From Proteus appendicitidis (GTDB lineage: Bacteria; Pseudomonadota; Gammaproteobacteria; Enterobacterales; Enterobacteriaceae), in NCBI RefSeq assembly GCF_030271835.1, contig NZ_CP127389.1, positions 2,330,001 to 2,394,000 of the forward strand: DNA of 64,000 bases. Reading direction: 5' to 3'. The notes below the pieces were generated by a model, which made no database searches, was not told the DNA's origin, and was given only the letters and a program-made list of their open reading frames with translations. Shown piece by piece: positions 1 through 7,275 of this stretch (position 1 is the stretch's first letter; each line of letters opens with the position of its first letter). A program made the position numbers and the translations under genes.

Positions 1-320
1 ACGCTATCGATGAAAAAGGAAATAAAACTACAGCCGATAATCCACAAGTCAGTAACTATTTTGGGCTTGCTGAATATTATCCTAATGGCACTTTTATTAT
101 GTTTACACCGGAAGGTAAACAGAAAATGCAAGGTGATTGGTCAATGTCCGATGATGGCAAAATACGTACCTTAGTTGCCAAAGATACTGAAGGTAAAACA
201 CTATTTACCCGAGATGTAGAAAATATCACGGTTAAAAATGATGAGTATACCTATCGTATTTATCCAAATGCTGATGATCATAATACCTATTTCGATATTA
301 TCCATCACGTTAAAAAATAA
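1..320 (+). CDS. DUF4822-type protein, C-terminal part (5' end outside window)
   Basis: The reading frame is open from the first bases (frame 3) and ends at TAA 318-320, so the start lies upstream of the window. About 105 residues are visible. The text NYFGLAEYYPNGTFIMFTPEGKQKMQGDW, here quoted only as its landmarks NYFGLAEYY and GKQKMQGDW, and the later YRIYPNADDHNTYFDIIHH resemble the repeat unit of DUF4822 proteins, which are secreted or lipoprotein-like and of unknown function. I cannot see a signal peptide because the N-terminus is missing. An internal ATG at 99 is unlikely to be the true start, since the upstream residues are coherent with the family. Assignment is from motif memory only. 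Confidence 0.6.
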   Translation, partial: AIDEKGNKTTADNPQVSNYFGLAEYYPNGTFIMFTPEGKQKMQGDWSMSDDGKIRTLVAKDTEGKTLFTRDVENITVKNDEYTYRIYPNADDHNTYFDIIHHVKK

Positions 321-370
321 ATTTAGTACGTTGTTTTACCTGCAAATTAATCCCAATCAATAAACAAAAA

Positions 371-398
371 AGGGTTACTTATTTTTATAAGTAACCCT
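371..398. terminator. bidirectional rho-independent terminator
   Basis: A 12-bp perfect stem (371-382 with 387-398) has a 4-nt loop and A/T tracts on both sides. It lies between the convergent DUF4822 gene and the kinase gene at 447, so it can serve both. Confidence 0.8.
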
Positions 399-446
399 CG
401 CTTTATTTTATAATCTACTTATCATTTTGCCGAAATAATCGGGTTA

Positions 447-1583
447 TTAAAGTATGCTTTGGGATTGCCCTTCAATCCAATAAATCACTTTATGCGCTTC
501 TTCTGGTGTTGGTACTTCCAATTTACTCAACATGCGTTCCATTACTTTAGTTGGTACAGCTTCGTTTCTTGCATTATTTTGCCGCTGCCATTGCGCATAA
601 GGAACTTCAATATAAACCAACTTAATTTTCGCATTATAACGATAAAACAAAGAGATAAGTTGATCTCGCATTTTTCTTGTAATATTAGTGGCATTCCAAA
701 CAAAAGGTTTATGCTCTCGTAAATAAATACGGGCTTGTTCTTTTGCTTGCTGTGCTATCCAACCATTAGCATCTCTATTATCAGGCTTAATATTATGCTG
801 ACGACGAAGATCATCTAAACTCACAATCGGAAGATCTGCACAATGTTGGCGAATAAAAGTATCTTTTCCCATACCCGGTAATCCACATAACACCGTAACT
901 TCACTTCCTTTTTCAGGATAAGGCTCATAATTGTAATCCGTACTATTTTCTGTATAAAAATAGTGAAAGCGAGCCTCATCAGAAGGAAATATAGCCCTTC
1001 TACGCCAACAATTTAACTCTTCACAATAAAGTGTAAATAACGCAATTTTATCAAAAAGAGCTTGTTTATCTTCACAATCTCGCCCTAAAACATCAGCTTT
1101 AGCCAATAATGCCAACAAATAGCAATCTACTCTTAGTGATGCAGCAAGCAGTGCTTTTTTAGGATCAGGCTTATCCATCACCCACAACGGTAACCCATGA
1201 AAGCGAACTAAAGCCGCAATCTGCTCTCTATCAGCAAAGTTTAAAGGTACTTTTTCATACAGAAAAAGACGCGTTGTTAATTCCCCTTTACGAGCATGAC
1301 CCGGTGAAACAATACGCCCCCCTTCTTCGCGTGTTGTAGAGCGTTTTTCTACATCATGAAGTAGTGCCGAGATCCATAAAATTTGCTGCTCTCGTTCAGT
1401 TAACGCCTGATATTCTGGCAATGATTTAACTGAATTAATTACTCTTTGTGTATGTATCGCCACATCACCTTCTGCATGATGAATAGGATCTTGCATAACA
1501 CCCGCCATATCACTAATTTCATCAAACGACTCACAAAGATGTTCCCATGACATTTCAGTGTGTAATTTCTTATGAAGCATCAT
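447..1583 (-). CDS. HD phosphohydrolase-polynucleotide kinase fusion, putative RNA end-healing enzyme
   Basis: A 378-residue protein with two visible modules. The N-terminal half carries a full HD signature: an early His pair in DPIHHAEGD, LLHDVEK at about residue 76, PGHARKGE, RFHGLPLW and a distal Asp in KADVLGRD. The C-terminal half is a P-loop kinase: GLPGMGKDT at about 234, SLDDLRRQ and NATNITRKMR. Its lid AVPTKVMERM resembles the T4 polynucleotide kinase lid KAVP. Together with the RNA ligase encoded just upstream this suggests 5'-phosphorylation plus 3'-end processing of broken RNA; the HD role in 3'-end processing is inference. The start at 1583 is chosen because AGGAG lies six bases upstream and the ATG overlaps the ligase stop (ATGA), indicating translational coupling. 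A longer frame from 1640 would run far into the ligase gene. Confidence 0.75.
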   Translation of the reverse strand: MMLHKKLHTEMSWEHLCESFDEISDMAGVMQDPIHHAEGDVAIHTQRVINSVKSLPEYQALTEREQQILWISALLHDVEKRSTTREEGGRIVSPGHARKGELTTRLFLYEKVPLNFADREQIAALVRFHGLPLWVMDKPDPKKALLAASLRVDCYLLALLAKADVLGRDCEDKQALFDKIALFTLYCEELNCWRRRAIFPSDEARFHYFYTENSTDYNYEPYPEKGSEVTVLCGLPGMGKDTFIRQHCADLPIVSLDDLRRQHNIKPDNRDANGWIAQQAKEQARIYLREHKPFVWNATNITRKMRDQLISLFYRYNAKIKLVYIEVPYAQWQRQNNARNEAVPTKVMERMLSKLEVPTPEEAHKVIYWIEGQSQSIL

Positions 1584-2284
1584 TGAGACTCCTGTGTTTT
1601 TTCCCAAATTAAAGATGCTCGTCGCCAATTTTTTTTCCAATGAACATCTGTTTTAACATGATCTTTTCTAACATATTTAAAAACACGATGTGAAAAATCA
1701 TCTAAAGAAAATGACTGTACATCTCGCGTAACAATGCCTTCCATGGGGCTTGGTTTTTGCGTTAAAACATCATGTGATTGAAAGAAACTTGCCTGTTTAG
1801 CTTGAGAAACAATCATATTTTCAAAATCAGTTTTATCCTGACATTTAGGCAGTTTAATTTCTGGCACAGTTGGAAGATCAAACAAAGCAGCATAAAACTG
1901 CACTTCTTCCCAACTTAACCATTTATCTTTATAACGAACCGCAAACACATAAAAATATTCTTCTAGGTGTGTATATTCAATAGAGTGAATGGCATATAGA
2001 TTTTCACCGAAAATATCTAATTCACCTAAATCATTTTTCATCAATTGCCAACGTTGACGTAATTGAGATGTCCACGCTGATTGTGTTGGGGTTGCATGCG
2101 AGCGTGCAAAAACACCTATTTTATTTAGGCAGTTATTTTCTCCATCCAGTTTTTCTGTATGGATAAGTTGTTTTATTTGGCAAATATCCTGCCACCATTG
2201 CGCATTGATACGATCGTCGTTTGTTGTGCCTGGTGAAAAGGGATAGTGATAGGTTCTATCATATTTTTGTGATTGATTATTCAT
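1580..2284 (-). CDS. ATP-dependent RNA ligase family protein
   Basis: A 234-residue covalent nucleotidyltransferase. Motif I is EKLDGEN with the AMP-accepting Lys45. A motif III-like stretch is ENLYAIHSIEY (around 95-104), motif IV is MEGIVTRD (Glu182-Gly183) and motif V is FKYVRKDHV (Lys203 and Lys207). These match the Pfam RNA_ligase superfamily (T4 Rnl type) rather than DNA ligases, and there is no OB-fold extension at this length. It would seal 3'-OH/5'-phosphate RNA ends through an RNA-adenylate. The downstream HD-kinase gene overlaps its stop codon, so the two form one operon. No strong Shine-Dalgarno is visible before ATG 2284; the residues just after it fit the family poorly enough that a slightly shorter start is possible. 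Confidence 0.75.
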   Translation of the reverse strand: MNNQSQKYDRTYHYPFSPGTTNDDRINAQWWQDICQIKQLIHTEKLDGENNCLNKIGVFARSHATPTQSAWTSQLRQRWQLMKNDLGELDIFGENLYAIHSIEYTHLEEYFYVFAVRYKDKWLSWEEVQFYAALFDLPTVPEIKLPKCQDKTDFENMIVSQAKQASFFQSHDVLTQKPSPMEGIVTRDVQSFSLDDFSHRVFKYVRKDHVKTDVHWKKNWRRASLIWEKTQESQ

Positions 2285-2427
2285 TATTTAATACTCATTA
2301 AGTAACAGAAGTTCTACCAAATTTAAAAAGAAATTCAGTAAGTTAATTTTCTGTATTGCACTATTCCTTCAGTGCCTTAATGCGTATTACATAATAACAA
2401 CCTACAATAAAAAGAAGTGAAAAATAA

Positions 2428-2492
2428 ATAGGTGATTATATTAACGTCAAGTTTAGCAGAGTGCTAGATAAATAATCCTGTTTATCACCTAT
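2428..2492 (+). promoter_or_regulatory. inverted repeat and candidate promoter upstream of SDR gene
   Basis: A 9-bp perfect inverted repeat, ATAGGTGAT at 2428-2436 and ATCACCTAT at 2484-2492, lies 41 bp before the dehydrogenase start. A TATATT at 2490-2495 could be a -10 box, but no convincing -35 is visible. It may be an operator; this is a pattern observation only. Confidence 0.3.
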
Positions 2493-2532
2493 ATTACTTT
2501 TGACCTATTTTAAATCAAAAATCGGAGGATGT

Positions 2533-3321
2533 ATGTATAACGATCTTCAGGGACAAGTAGCTGCCGTTACAGGCTCATCTAGAGGAATAGGTGCCGCTGT
2601 TGTATCACGATTAATTGCTGAAGGAATGAATGTCGTAATTAACTATCATTCTGATGAAAAAGAAGCACAAAGCCTTGCTGATGATTTAAATAAACTAAAT
2701 TTAGGAAAAGCGATTATTTTTGGAGGGGATATTAGTGACGAAGAGGTTGCGCATAATTTTATTTATTGTGCTATAAACCACTTTGGCAAGCTCGATCTTC
2801 TTATTAATAATGCGGGAATTGAAACACAAACACCTTCTCATGCTGTTAATTTAGCTGATTGGCGTAAAATTATTGATGTAAATTTAACTAGCTACTTTCT
2901 TACTGCTCGCTCTGCGCTAAAATATTTTGTAGAAAATAACATTCAAGGCAATATCATTAATATGTCTTCTGTACATGAGATTATCCCTTGGCCAACTTTT
3001 GCAAGTTATGCAGCAAGTAAAGGTGGCATAAGAATGTTAACTCAATCTCTTGCTCTTGAATATGCAAGCCTCGGGATTAGAATTAATTCCATAGGCCCTG
3101 GAGCAATAAATACGCCTATTAATAAAGAGAAAATGGAAGATGATACGCTACGGGAAGAACTAGAAGATATGATCCCCATGAAATATGCAGCTGAGCCAGA
3201 AGTCGTTGCCAATGTCGCGGCTTGGTTAGCCTCTGAACAATCAACCTATATTACAGGGCAGACTATTTTTATTGACGGTGGAATGACGCTTCACACCTCT
3301 TTTCAAGGTGGTAAAGGTTAA
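2533..3321 (+). CDS. short-chain dehydrogenase/reductase (glucose 1-dehydrogenase-like)
   Basis: A 262-residue classical SDR. The Rossmann cofactor motif TGSSRGIG lies near residue 15, NNAG near 90, a catalytic Ser in NMSSVHE, and the Tyr/Lys pair in SYAASKGG (Y-x3-K). The C-terminus YITGQTIFIDGGMT is typical of the family. Cofactor binding near VVINYHSDEKEA does not settle NAD versus NADP. The closest remembered group is glucose 1-dehydrogenase / 3-oxoacyl-ACP reductase-like SDRs; the substrate is unknown. The start at 2533 is chosen over 2500 because GGAGG at 2524-2528 precedes it and the first eleven upstream residues are not SDR-like. It is a single gene between the ligase operon and a terminator-like hairpin. 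Confidence 0.8.
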   Translation: MYNDLQGQVAAVTGSSRGIGAAVVSRLIAEGMNVVINYHSDEKEAQSLADDLNKLNLGKAIIFGGDISDEEVAHNFIYCAINHFGKLDLLINNAGIETQTPSHAVNLADWRKIIDVNLTSYFLTARSALKYFVENNIQGNIINMSSVHEIIPWPTFASYAASKGGIRMLTQSLALEYASLGIRINSIGPGAINTPINKEKMEDDTLREELEDMIPMKYAAEPEVVANVAAWLASEQSTYITGQTIFIDGGMTLHTSFQGGKG

Positions 3322-3340
3322 CATTAATTAGCAATAAAAT

Positions 3341-3371
3341 GCCCACTTTTTACAATAGCTAAAAAGTGGGC
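3341..3371 (+). terminator. hairpin terminator after SDR gene
   Basis: A 12-bp perfect stem, 3341-3352 with 3360-3371, has a 7-nt loop and begins 19 bases after the SDR stop. The following sequence is only moderately T-rich. Confidence 0.6.
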
Positions 3372-3692
3372 TATTGACTTTATTTGTTAATTTTAAATAA
3401 AAATATCAATTAAAAGTCATTGATAACAATATTACAACATTGAACCATGTTGAAAAACAATTCTATTTGTTTCCACTTTATAACTTATCGTATAATTGCT
3501 TATTTTTTAGTTCCTTTACTTATAACACATTACTAATAAATACAAATAAACACTAGATAAATTGTGATCACATACACTTTTTTGCATCATTAATGCTATT
3601 TAAGACAAATAGAAACTGCTTTTTTATCAACAAATAGGTAATCTAGCGGTCTGATTTTGATGACCAAACATGAATAGTTAAAAGGATATTTT
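3372..3692. other. AT-rich intergenic region, leader of small gene
   Basis: About 320 bases without a convincing gene. The only recognisable element is the AAAGGAT Shine-Dalgarno at its end, just before the small ORF at 3693. I see no RNA structure or clear promoter in it. Confidence 0.5.
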
Positions 3693-3950
3693 ATGTTTAC
3701 TTCACAGCTCATGCTGGTCGGTTATGTGTTGTTGGTAAGTCCTTGTGGAAATGATTCTTGTGATGCAGTTCCTGTTACAGAAACAATTTATACTAAAGAT
3801 GAATGCACAACACGACTTAACTACTTAAAACAAAAAAGACCTGACCTTATTATTTTCTGTGGAGAAGTCTTGAGAGATCCTGAAGTTACTGATGAAAACC
3901 CTTACCTCACCCCACCAGACAGTGCAGATGACGTTTTCAAAATTAAGTAA
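3693..3950 (+). CDS. small secreted or membrane-anchored protein of unknown function
   Basis: An 85-residue protein beginning with a short hydrophobic segment (SQLMLVGYVLLVS) followed by SPCGNDSC, with further Cys in KDECTTR and IIFCGEV. Four cysteines in a small, probably exported domain suggest disulfides. The layout (hydrophobic start, Cys, a K-rich helix with C, then a Cys near the end) recalls small prophage-associated proteins such as DUF1482, but the match is too loose to name. A good AAAGGAT ribosome site lies eight bases before ATG. It precedes the S24 repressor gene by 110 bp on the same strand. Confidence 0.6.
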   Translation: MFTSQLMLVGYVLLVSPCGNDSCDAVPVTETIYTKDECTTRLNYLKQKRPDLIIFCGEVLRDPEVTDENPYLTPPDSADDVFKIK

Positions 3951-4060
3951 TTAACCTATTCATACTTTTATAATTAAGATAAAATACAATTTAATTTGTT
4001 TTCTTTTTACGATATACTCTTTTTACTTGAATATGTAAGGACACGTATTAGGAGTCACTA

Positions 4061-4753
4061 ATGTCTATTGCGAAACGCACCAAAGATAAACGCATTGCGT
4101 TAGGTTTAACACAATCAGAACTTGCGACTTTAGCAAGTACAACACAGCAATCCATAGAACAGCTAGAAAGTGGTAAAACTAAACGTCCCCGTTTTTTACC
4201 TGAATTAGCAAAAGCATTAAATTGTGATTTAGCTTGGCTACTTGAAGGTGAGGAACAACTCAATGCGACTTCTGAAATTCCACCAGAGAATGAATGGCAA
4301 CCTGTAAGTGAATGGGATAGTAATACGCCTTTAGGTGCCGATGAAGTGGAAATTCCCTATTTTAAAAGTATCGAACTCGCAGCAGGTGACGGTTGTTGTA
4401 CTAATGAAGATCATAATGGATATAAATTGAGATTTTCAAAAAGCACATTACGCCGTTATGGCGCATCTTCTCAAAACGTTATTTGCTTTTCTGTTTATGG
4501 CGACAGTATGTCACCAGTTATTCCTAATGGTTCAACCGTCACTGTCGATACAGGCAACACACGTATTGTTGATGGTGGCATTTATGCTATCGAACAAGAT
4601 GCCTTGTTTAGAATAAAACTGCTCTATCGCCAACCGGGCGGTAAATTGATCATACGTAGCTATAATAAAGACGAATTTCCTGATGAATCAGCGGAAACTG
4701 ATTCTGTAAAAATTATGGGGCGTATTATCCATTGGTCAGTCATGGCTTGGTAA
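4061..4753 (+). CDS. lambda CI-like repressor, HTH plus S24 self-cleaving peptidase
   Basis: A 230-residue protein. Residues 1-62 form an XRE-type helix-turn-helix ([20 protein letters not shown]). The C-terminal half is a LexA/CI S24 domain with catalytic Ser149 in YGDSMSP and the general-base Lys186 in FRIKLLY. A likely autocleavage site, Ala108-Gly109 in IELAAGDG, lies in the expected hinge between the domains. Such proteins repress phage or stress genes and are inactivated by RecA filaments after DNA damage. There is a GGAG-type ribosome site before ATG 4061. No integrase, Cro or phage structural gene is nearby, so it appears to be an orphan; its targets cannot be seen here. Confidence 0.85.
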   Translation: MSIAKRTKDKRIALGLTQSELATLASTTQQSIEQLESGKTKRPRFLPELAKALNCDLAWLLEGEEQLNATSEIPPENEWQPVSEWDSNTPLGADEVEIPYFKSIELAAGDGCCTNEDHNGYKLRFSKSTLRRYGASSQNVICFSVYGDSMSPVIPNGSTVTVDTGNTRIVDGGIYAIEQDALFRIKLLYRQPGGKLIIRSYNKDEFPDESAETDSVKIMGRIIHWSVMAW

Positions 4754-4774
4754 TCAATAAGCAAAGCAATAATT

Positions 4775-5401
4775 TCATAGTATAGAGTTTTCAGTAACAA
4801 CTTGTCCTTTAGACAATAAAACCGTTTTATCGGCTAGCGCTCTGATTTCACGAGGCTCATGAGTAACCATGATCATCGTTATTTCCTTAGATTTTAAGGA
4901 ATCAATTAAATCCCAAAGCTGATAACGTGTTTCCCAATCCAAACTCGAAAAAGGTTCATCCAGTAGTAAAAGTTTGGGTTGGCTAATAAGTGCTCTTGCC
5001 AATGCAACGCGTTGTTGTTCCCCTCCTGAAATTTGATGAGGATAACGTGTAGCGAGATGTGCAATTCCCATTTGCTCTAATATCGCCTTTTCTCTCTCCT
5101 TGCTTCGTTTCTGTTTTGCGCCATATTGTGCTAGCCATAAATTTTGTGTCACCGTCATAAACGGAAATAAATAAAGCCGTTGATTTAAATATCGACAAGA
5201 ACGTAACCATACCGGCTGTTCATTTATATTTTTATCTGCAAGGTAGATATCACCAGAATATGAAGTATATCCAGCAATCGCATTTAAAAGCGTTGTTTTG
5301 CCACTGCCAGATGTACCACTTATTCCTAAACATGTTCCTTTTTCTACCTTCAACGAAATATCTTTTAATATACCCGTTGTTAATGAACGAATTTCTAGCA
5401 T
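4775..5401 (-). CDS. modC: molybdate-type ABC transporter ATP-binding protein
   Basis: A 208-residue ABC ATPase: Walker A SGTSGSGKTT near residue 32, signature ISGGEQQRVALARAL, Walker B LLLLDEPFSSLD and switch His in MVTHEP. The start at 5401 is preceded by AAGGAAAAGATC; a longer frame to 5479 would run deep into the permease gene. The gene overlaps the permease stop by seven bases, so both are co-translated. It is much shorter than E. coli ModC because the C-terminal molybdate-binding (TOBE/Mop) domain is absent. The symbol is by position and function in the modABC-like cluster; a tungstate role is possible. Confidence 0.7.
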   Translation of the reverse strand: MLEIRSLTTGILKDISLKVEKGTCLGISGTSGSGKTTLLNAIAGYTSYSGDIYLADKNINEQPVWLRSCRYLNQRLYLFPFMTVTQNLWLAQYGAKQKRSKEREKAILEQMGIAHLATRYPHQISGGEQQRVALARALISQPKLLLLDEPFSSLDWETRYQLWDLIDSLKSKEITMIMVTHEPREIRALADKTVLLSKGQVVTENSIL

Positions 5402-6171
5402 GATCTTTTCCTTTCTCGCTGTAAACGATGTAACGCAAATAATAAAGTAATCGCGATAGCGATAAGAACAAGCGCACAACCTATTGCCAGAGTGAAGTCT
5501 CCGCTGGCGATATTTAAATAAATTGCCATAGGCAACGTTTCTGTTTTTAACCTTGTTGCACCCGCTAACATTAACGTTGCGCCAAATTCACCTAAGGCTC
5601 TAGAAAATGCAATGATGCTTCCACTCATTAAAGCTGACCAACACAGTGGTATTTCAATCAAGAAAAATGTTTTTGTTGGCGTTAATCCTAAATTTTGTGC
5701 CGTTTGAATATAAGCGGGATCGACAGACTTAAAAGCAGAGAGGCTATTTCTCATAATAATCGCGCTTGCGACATAAGTTTGAGCAATAATAATACCCAAC
5801 GGTGAAAAAAGAGAGCGAGATAATTCAGGAAAAACACCTGTTAAAGGACCCTGATTTCCTAACAATAATAATAATCCGATACCGATAACTAATGGAGGAG
5901 TGACTAAAGGTAAATCTAATAACGCATCAATAAAACGATGCCCTTTAAAAGGGATCCTTGCCATTGCCCATGCGGCAGGTACACCTAGGATAATTGCTAG
6001 ACATAAAGAAGTTAACGCTGTACTCAATGACATACCAATAGCAAAATGAAATTCAGGATCGGTAATAACTTGCCTCAATTCAACATAAGAAAGTTGGCAT
6101 ATCAGTGCAATTAGCGATCCTAAGATCAGAAATAACAATAAAAAAAGTGGAATTAAAGCCCATCGATACAC
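5395..6171 (-). CDS. modB: molybdate-type ABC transporter permease
   Basis: A 258-residue inner-membrane protein with about six hydrophobic segments. The cytoplasmic coupling loop and following helix read IIMRNSLSAFKSVDP and AFSRALGEFGATLMLAG; the latter is the EAA-type loop typical of ModB. It would form the membrane channel with the ATPase encoded just downstream and receive molybdate from the periplasmic protein encoded upstream. It is somewhat longer than E. coli ModB, mostly at the N-terminus. A terminator-like hairpin separates it from the binding-protein gene, so transporter genes may be expressed at a lower level than the binding protein. Confidence 0.8.
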   Translation of the reverse strand: MYRWALIPLFLLLFLILGSLIALICQLSYVELRQVITDPEFHFAIGMSLSTALTSLCLAIILGVPAAWAMARIPFKGHRFIDALLDLPLVTPPLVIGIGLLLLLGNQGPLTGVFPELSRSLFSPLGIIIAQTYVASAIIMRNSLSAFKSVDPAYIQTAQNLGLTPTKTFFLIEIPLCWSALMSGSIIAFSRALGEFGATLMLAGATRLKTETLPMAIYLNIASGDFTLAIGCALVLIAIAITLLFALHRLQRERKRSC

Positions 6172-6221
6172 GTTATTTCCTTTTTTAGATAGATATTTAT
6201 TTTGCTGTAATAATGAAAAAA

Positions 6222-6241
6222 GCCACCAGTGAGTTGGTGGC
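6222..6241 (-). terminator. intra-operon terminator/attenuator after modA
   Basis: A GC-rich 7-bp stem (6222-6228 with 6235-6241) is followed on the minus strand by a run of T (the A-run 6216-6221 on the plus strand). It lies between the binding-protein stop and the permease start, which would give partial termination and excess binding protein. Confidence 0.7.
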
Positions 6242-6270
6242 GAAAAAACACAATTTATGTGAGAAAAAAT

Positions 6271-7026
6271 CTATGGTTTCGAAATTACAGGAAGAAAACC
6301 ATAATCAGTAAAAGCTTTTATCCCTTCAGCACGAGTAAAATAATCAGCAAGCAATTGTGCTTCTTTCGGATTTGCTGACGTTTTTAAAACAGCAAGTGTT
6401 GCCACTTCTTCTGGGCTGCCTTCAGGAACTGGAAGTAAAACGAGTTTATCTTGATTTTTCATTGCATCTGCATATCCAATAATGGCGGCATCCACTTCCC
6501 CATTAAGTAAATACATAAGCAATTGTTTAATGGTTGCTGTACGTACAACAACTTTATCACGCAATTTATCGCCTTGGCCTGATGCATCAATAAGCTGCTC
6601 GCCACTTTTTCCTAATGCGATAGCTTTAGCATCACCCATACCTAGTTTTAATGAACTATTCGCAAGATCTTCTAGTGTTTTAATATCACCCACTTTATCT
6701 TTACGCACAGCAATAACTGGAATATGGCGAACAATAGAATATTGATTAACGACTTGCCCTTCTTTATCTAACTTTTCCACATAATCTTGCGAGCCAGGAA
6801 AAAATAAATCTCCCTGCTTAGTTAAATTAAAGCGTGTTAAAATTTGACCTGAACCGCCATATTCAATAGTAACTTTATTTCCTGTCTCTTTTTCAAAGAC
6901 ACTCACAACTTGCTCAACCGGTTGTTTTAATCCAGCACCTGCATAAAGATGCAGCTCGGCTGCAAATGTATTATGACAAATTAATCCTAATGCAAGCCCT
7001 AAGCCAGCAAGAAATTGGCGTTTCAT
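6271..7026 (-). CDS. modA: periplasmic molybdate-binding protein (ModA-like)
   Basis: A 251-residue protein with a signal peptide ending near NTFAA-E. The mature part begins LHLYAGAGLKQPVEQV and continues with EYGGSGQILTRF, PGSQDYVEKL, ATIKQLLMYLLNGEVDAAI and PEGSPEEVATLAVL, the standard layout of type 2 periplasmic oxyanion-binding proteins of the ModA family. The Ser usually found in the first ligand loop of E. coli ModA seems replaced in YAGAGLK, so specificity for molybdate versus tungstate is uncertain. A ModE-type operator 20 bases upstream strongly supports a molybdenum role. The gene is the first of the modABC-like cluster on the minus strand. Confidence 0.8.
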   Translation of the reverse strand: MKRQFLAGLGLALGLICHNTFAAELHLYAGAGLKQPVEQVVSVFEKETGNKVTIEYGGSGQILTRFNLTKQGDLFFPGSQDYVEKLDKEGQVVNQYSIVRHIPVIAVRKDKVGDIKTLEDLANSSLKLGMGDAKAIALGKSGEQLIDASGQGDKLRDKVVVRTATIKQLLMYLLNGEVDAAIIGYADAMKNQDKLVLLPVPEGSPEEVATLAVLKTSANPKEAQLLADYFTRAEGIKAFTDYGFLPVISKP

Positions 7027-7045
7027 AAAAATGGTGATCCTAACT

Positions 7046-7073
7046 ATCGTTATATAATTTTTTATATAATGAA
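7046..7073 (-). promoter_or_regulatory. ModE-type operator upstream of modA
   Basis: CGTTATATA at 7048-7056 and TATATAATG at 7063-7071 form an inverted repeat with a 6-bp spacer and one mismatch. This is very close to the known ModE box (CGTTATATA-N6-TATATAACG type). It sits 20-45 bases before the modA start, where bound ModE-molybdate would block transcription. Confidence 0.75.
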
Positions 7074-7107
7074 TGATATAAGTGTTTAAGGCAAGAGGCT
7101 CATATAA

Positions 7108-7149
7108 AAAAAGATAAAAATGTTAACAACTTATCATTTTTATCTTTTT
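7108..7149 (-). terminator. AT-rich hairpin, possible terminator of the sorC-like gene
   Basis: A perfect 15-bp stem (7108-7122 with 7135-7149) has a 12-nt loop; on the minus strand it ends in a run of T. It lies downstream of the regulator stop and upstream of the ModE operator, insulating modA. Two further small hairpins, 7239-7254 and 7254-7269, sit immediately after the regulator stop. Confidence 0.5.
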
Positions 7150-7275
7150 CTTTATATGTAAGCTTTACAAAATAGACTGATCAAAACAAATGCTTCAACT
7201 ACTTTATTTTTATCAGAAATAAGGAAATCTTAAATAGTGGTTTGCCAACAAACCCTCGCTTTCACGAGGATATTA

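Noticed and set aside
459..722. Plus-strand ORF opposite the kinase gene
   Set aside because: It is the reverse shadow of the conserved kinase domain and has no family-like features.
3693..4753. Prophage remnant formed by the small protein and the S24 repressor
   Set aside because: No integrase, attachment repeats or other phage genes are visible around it, so only an orphan repressor is called.
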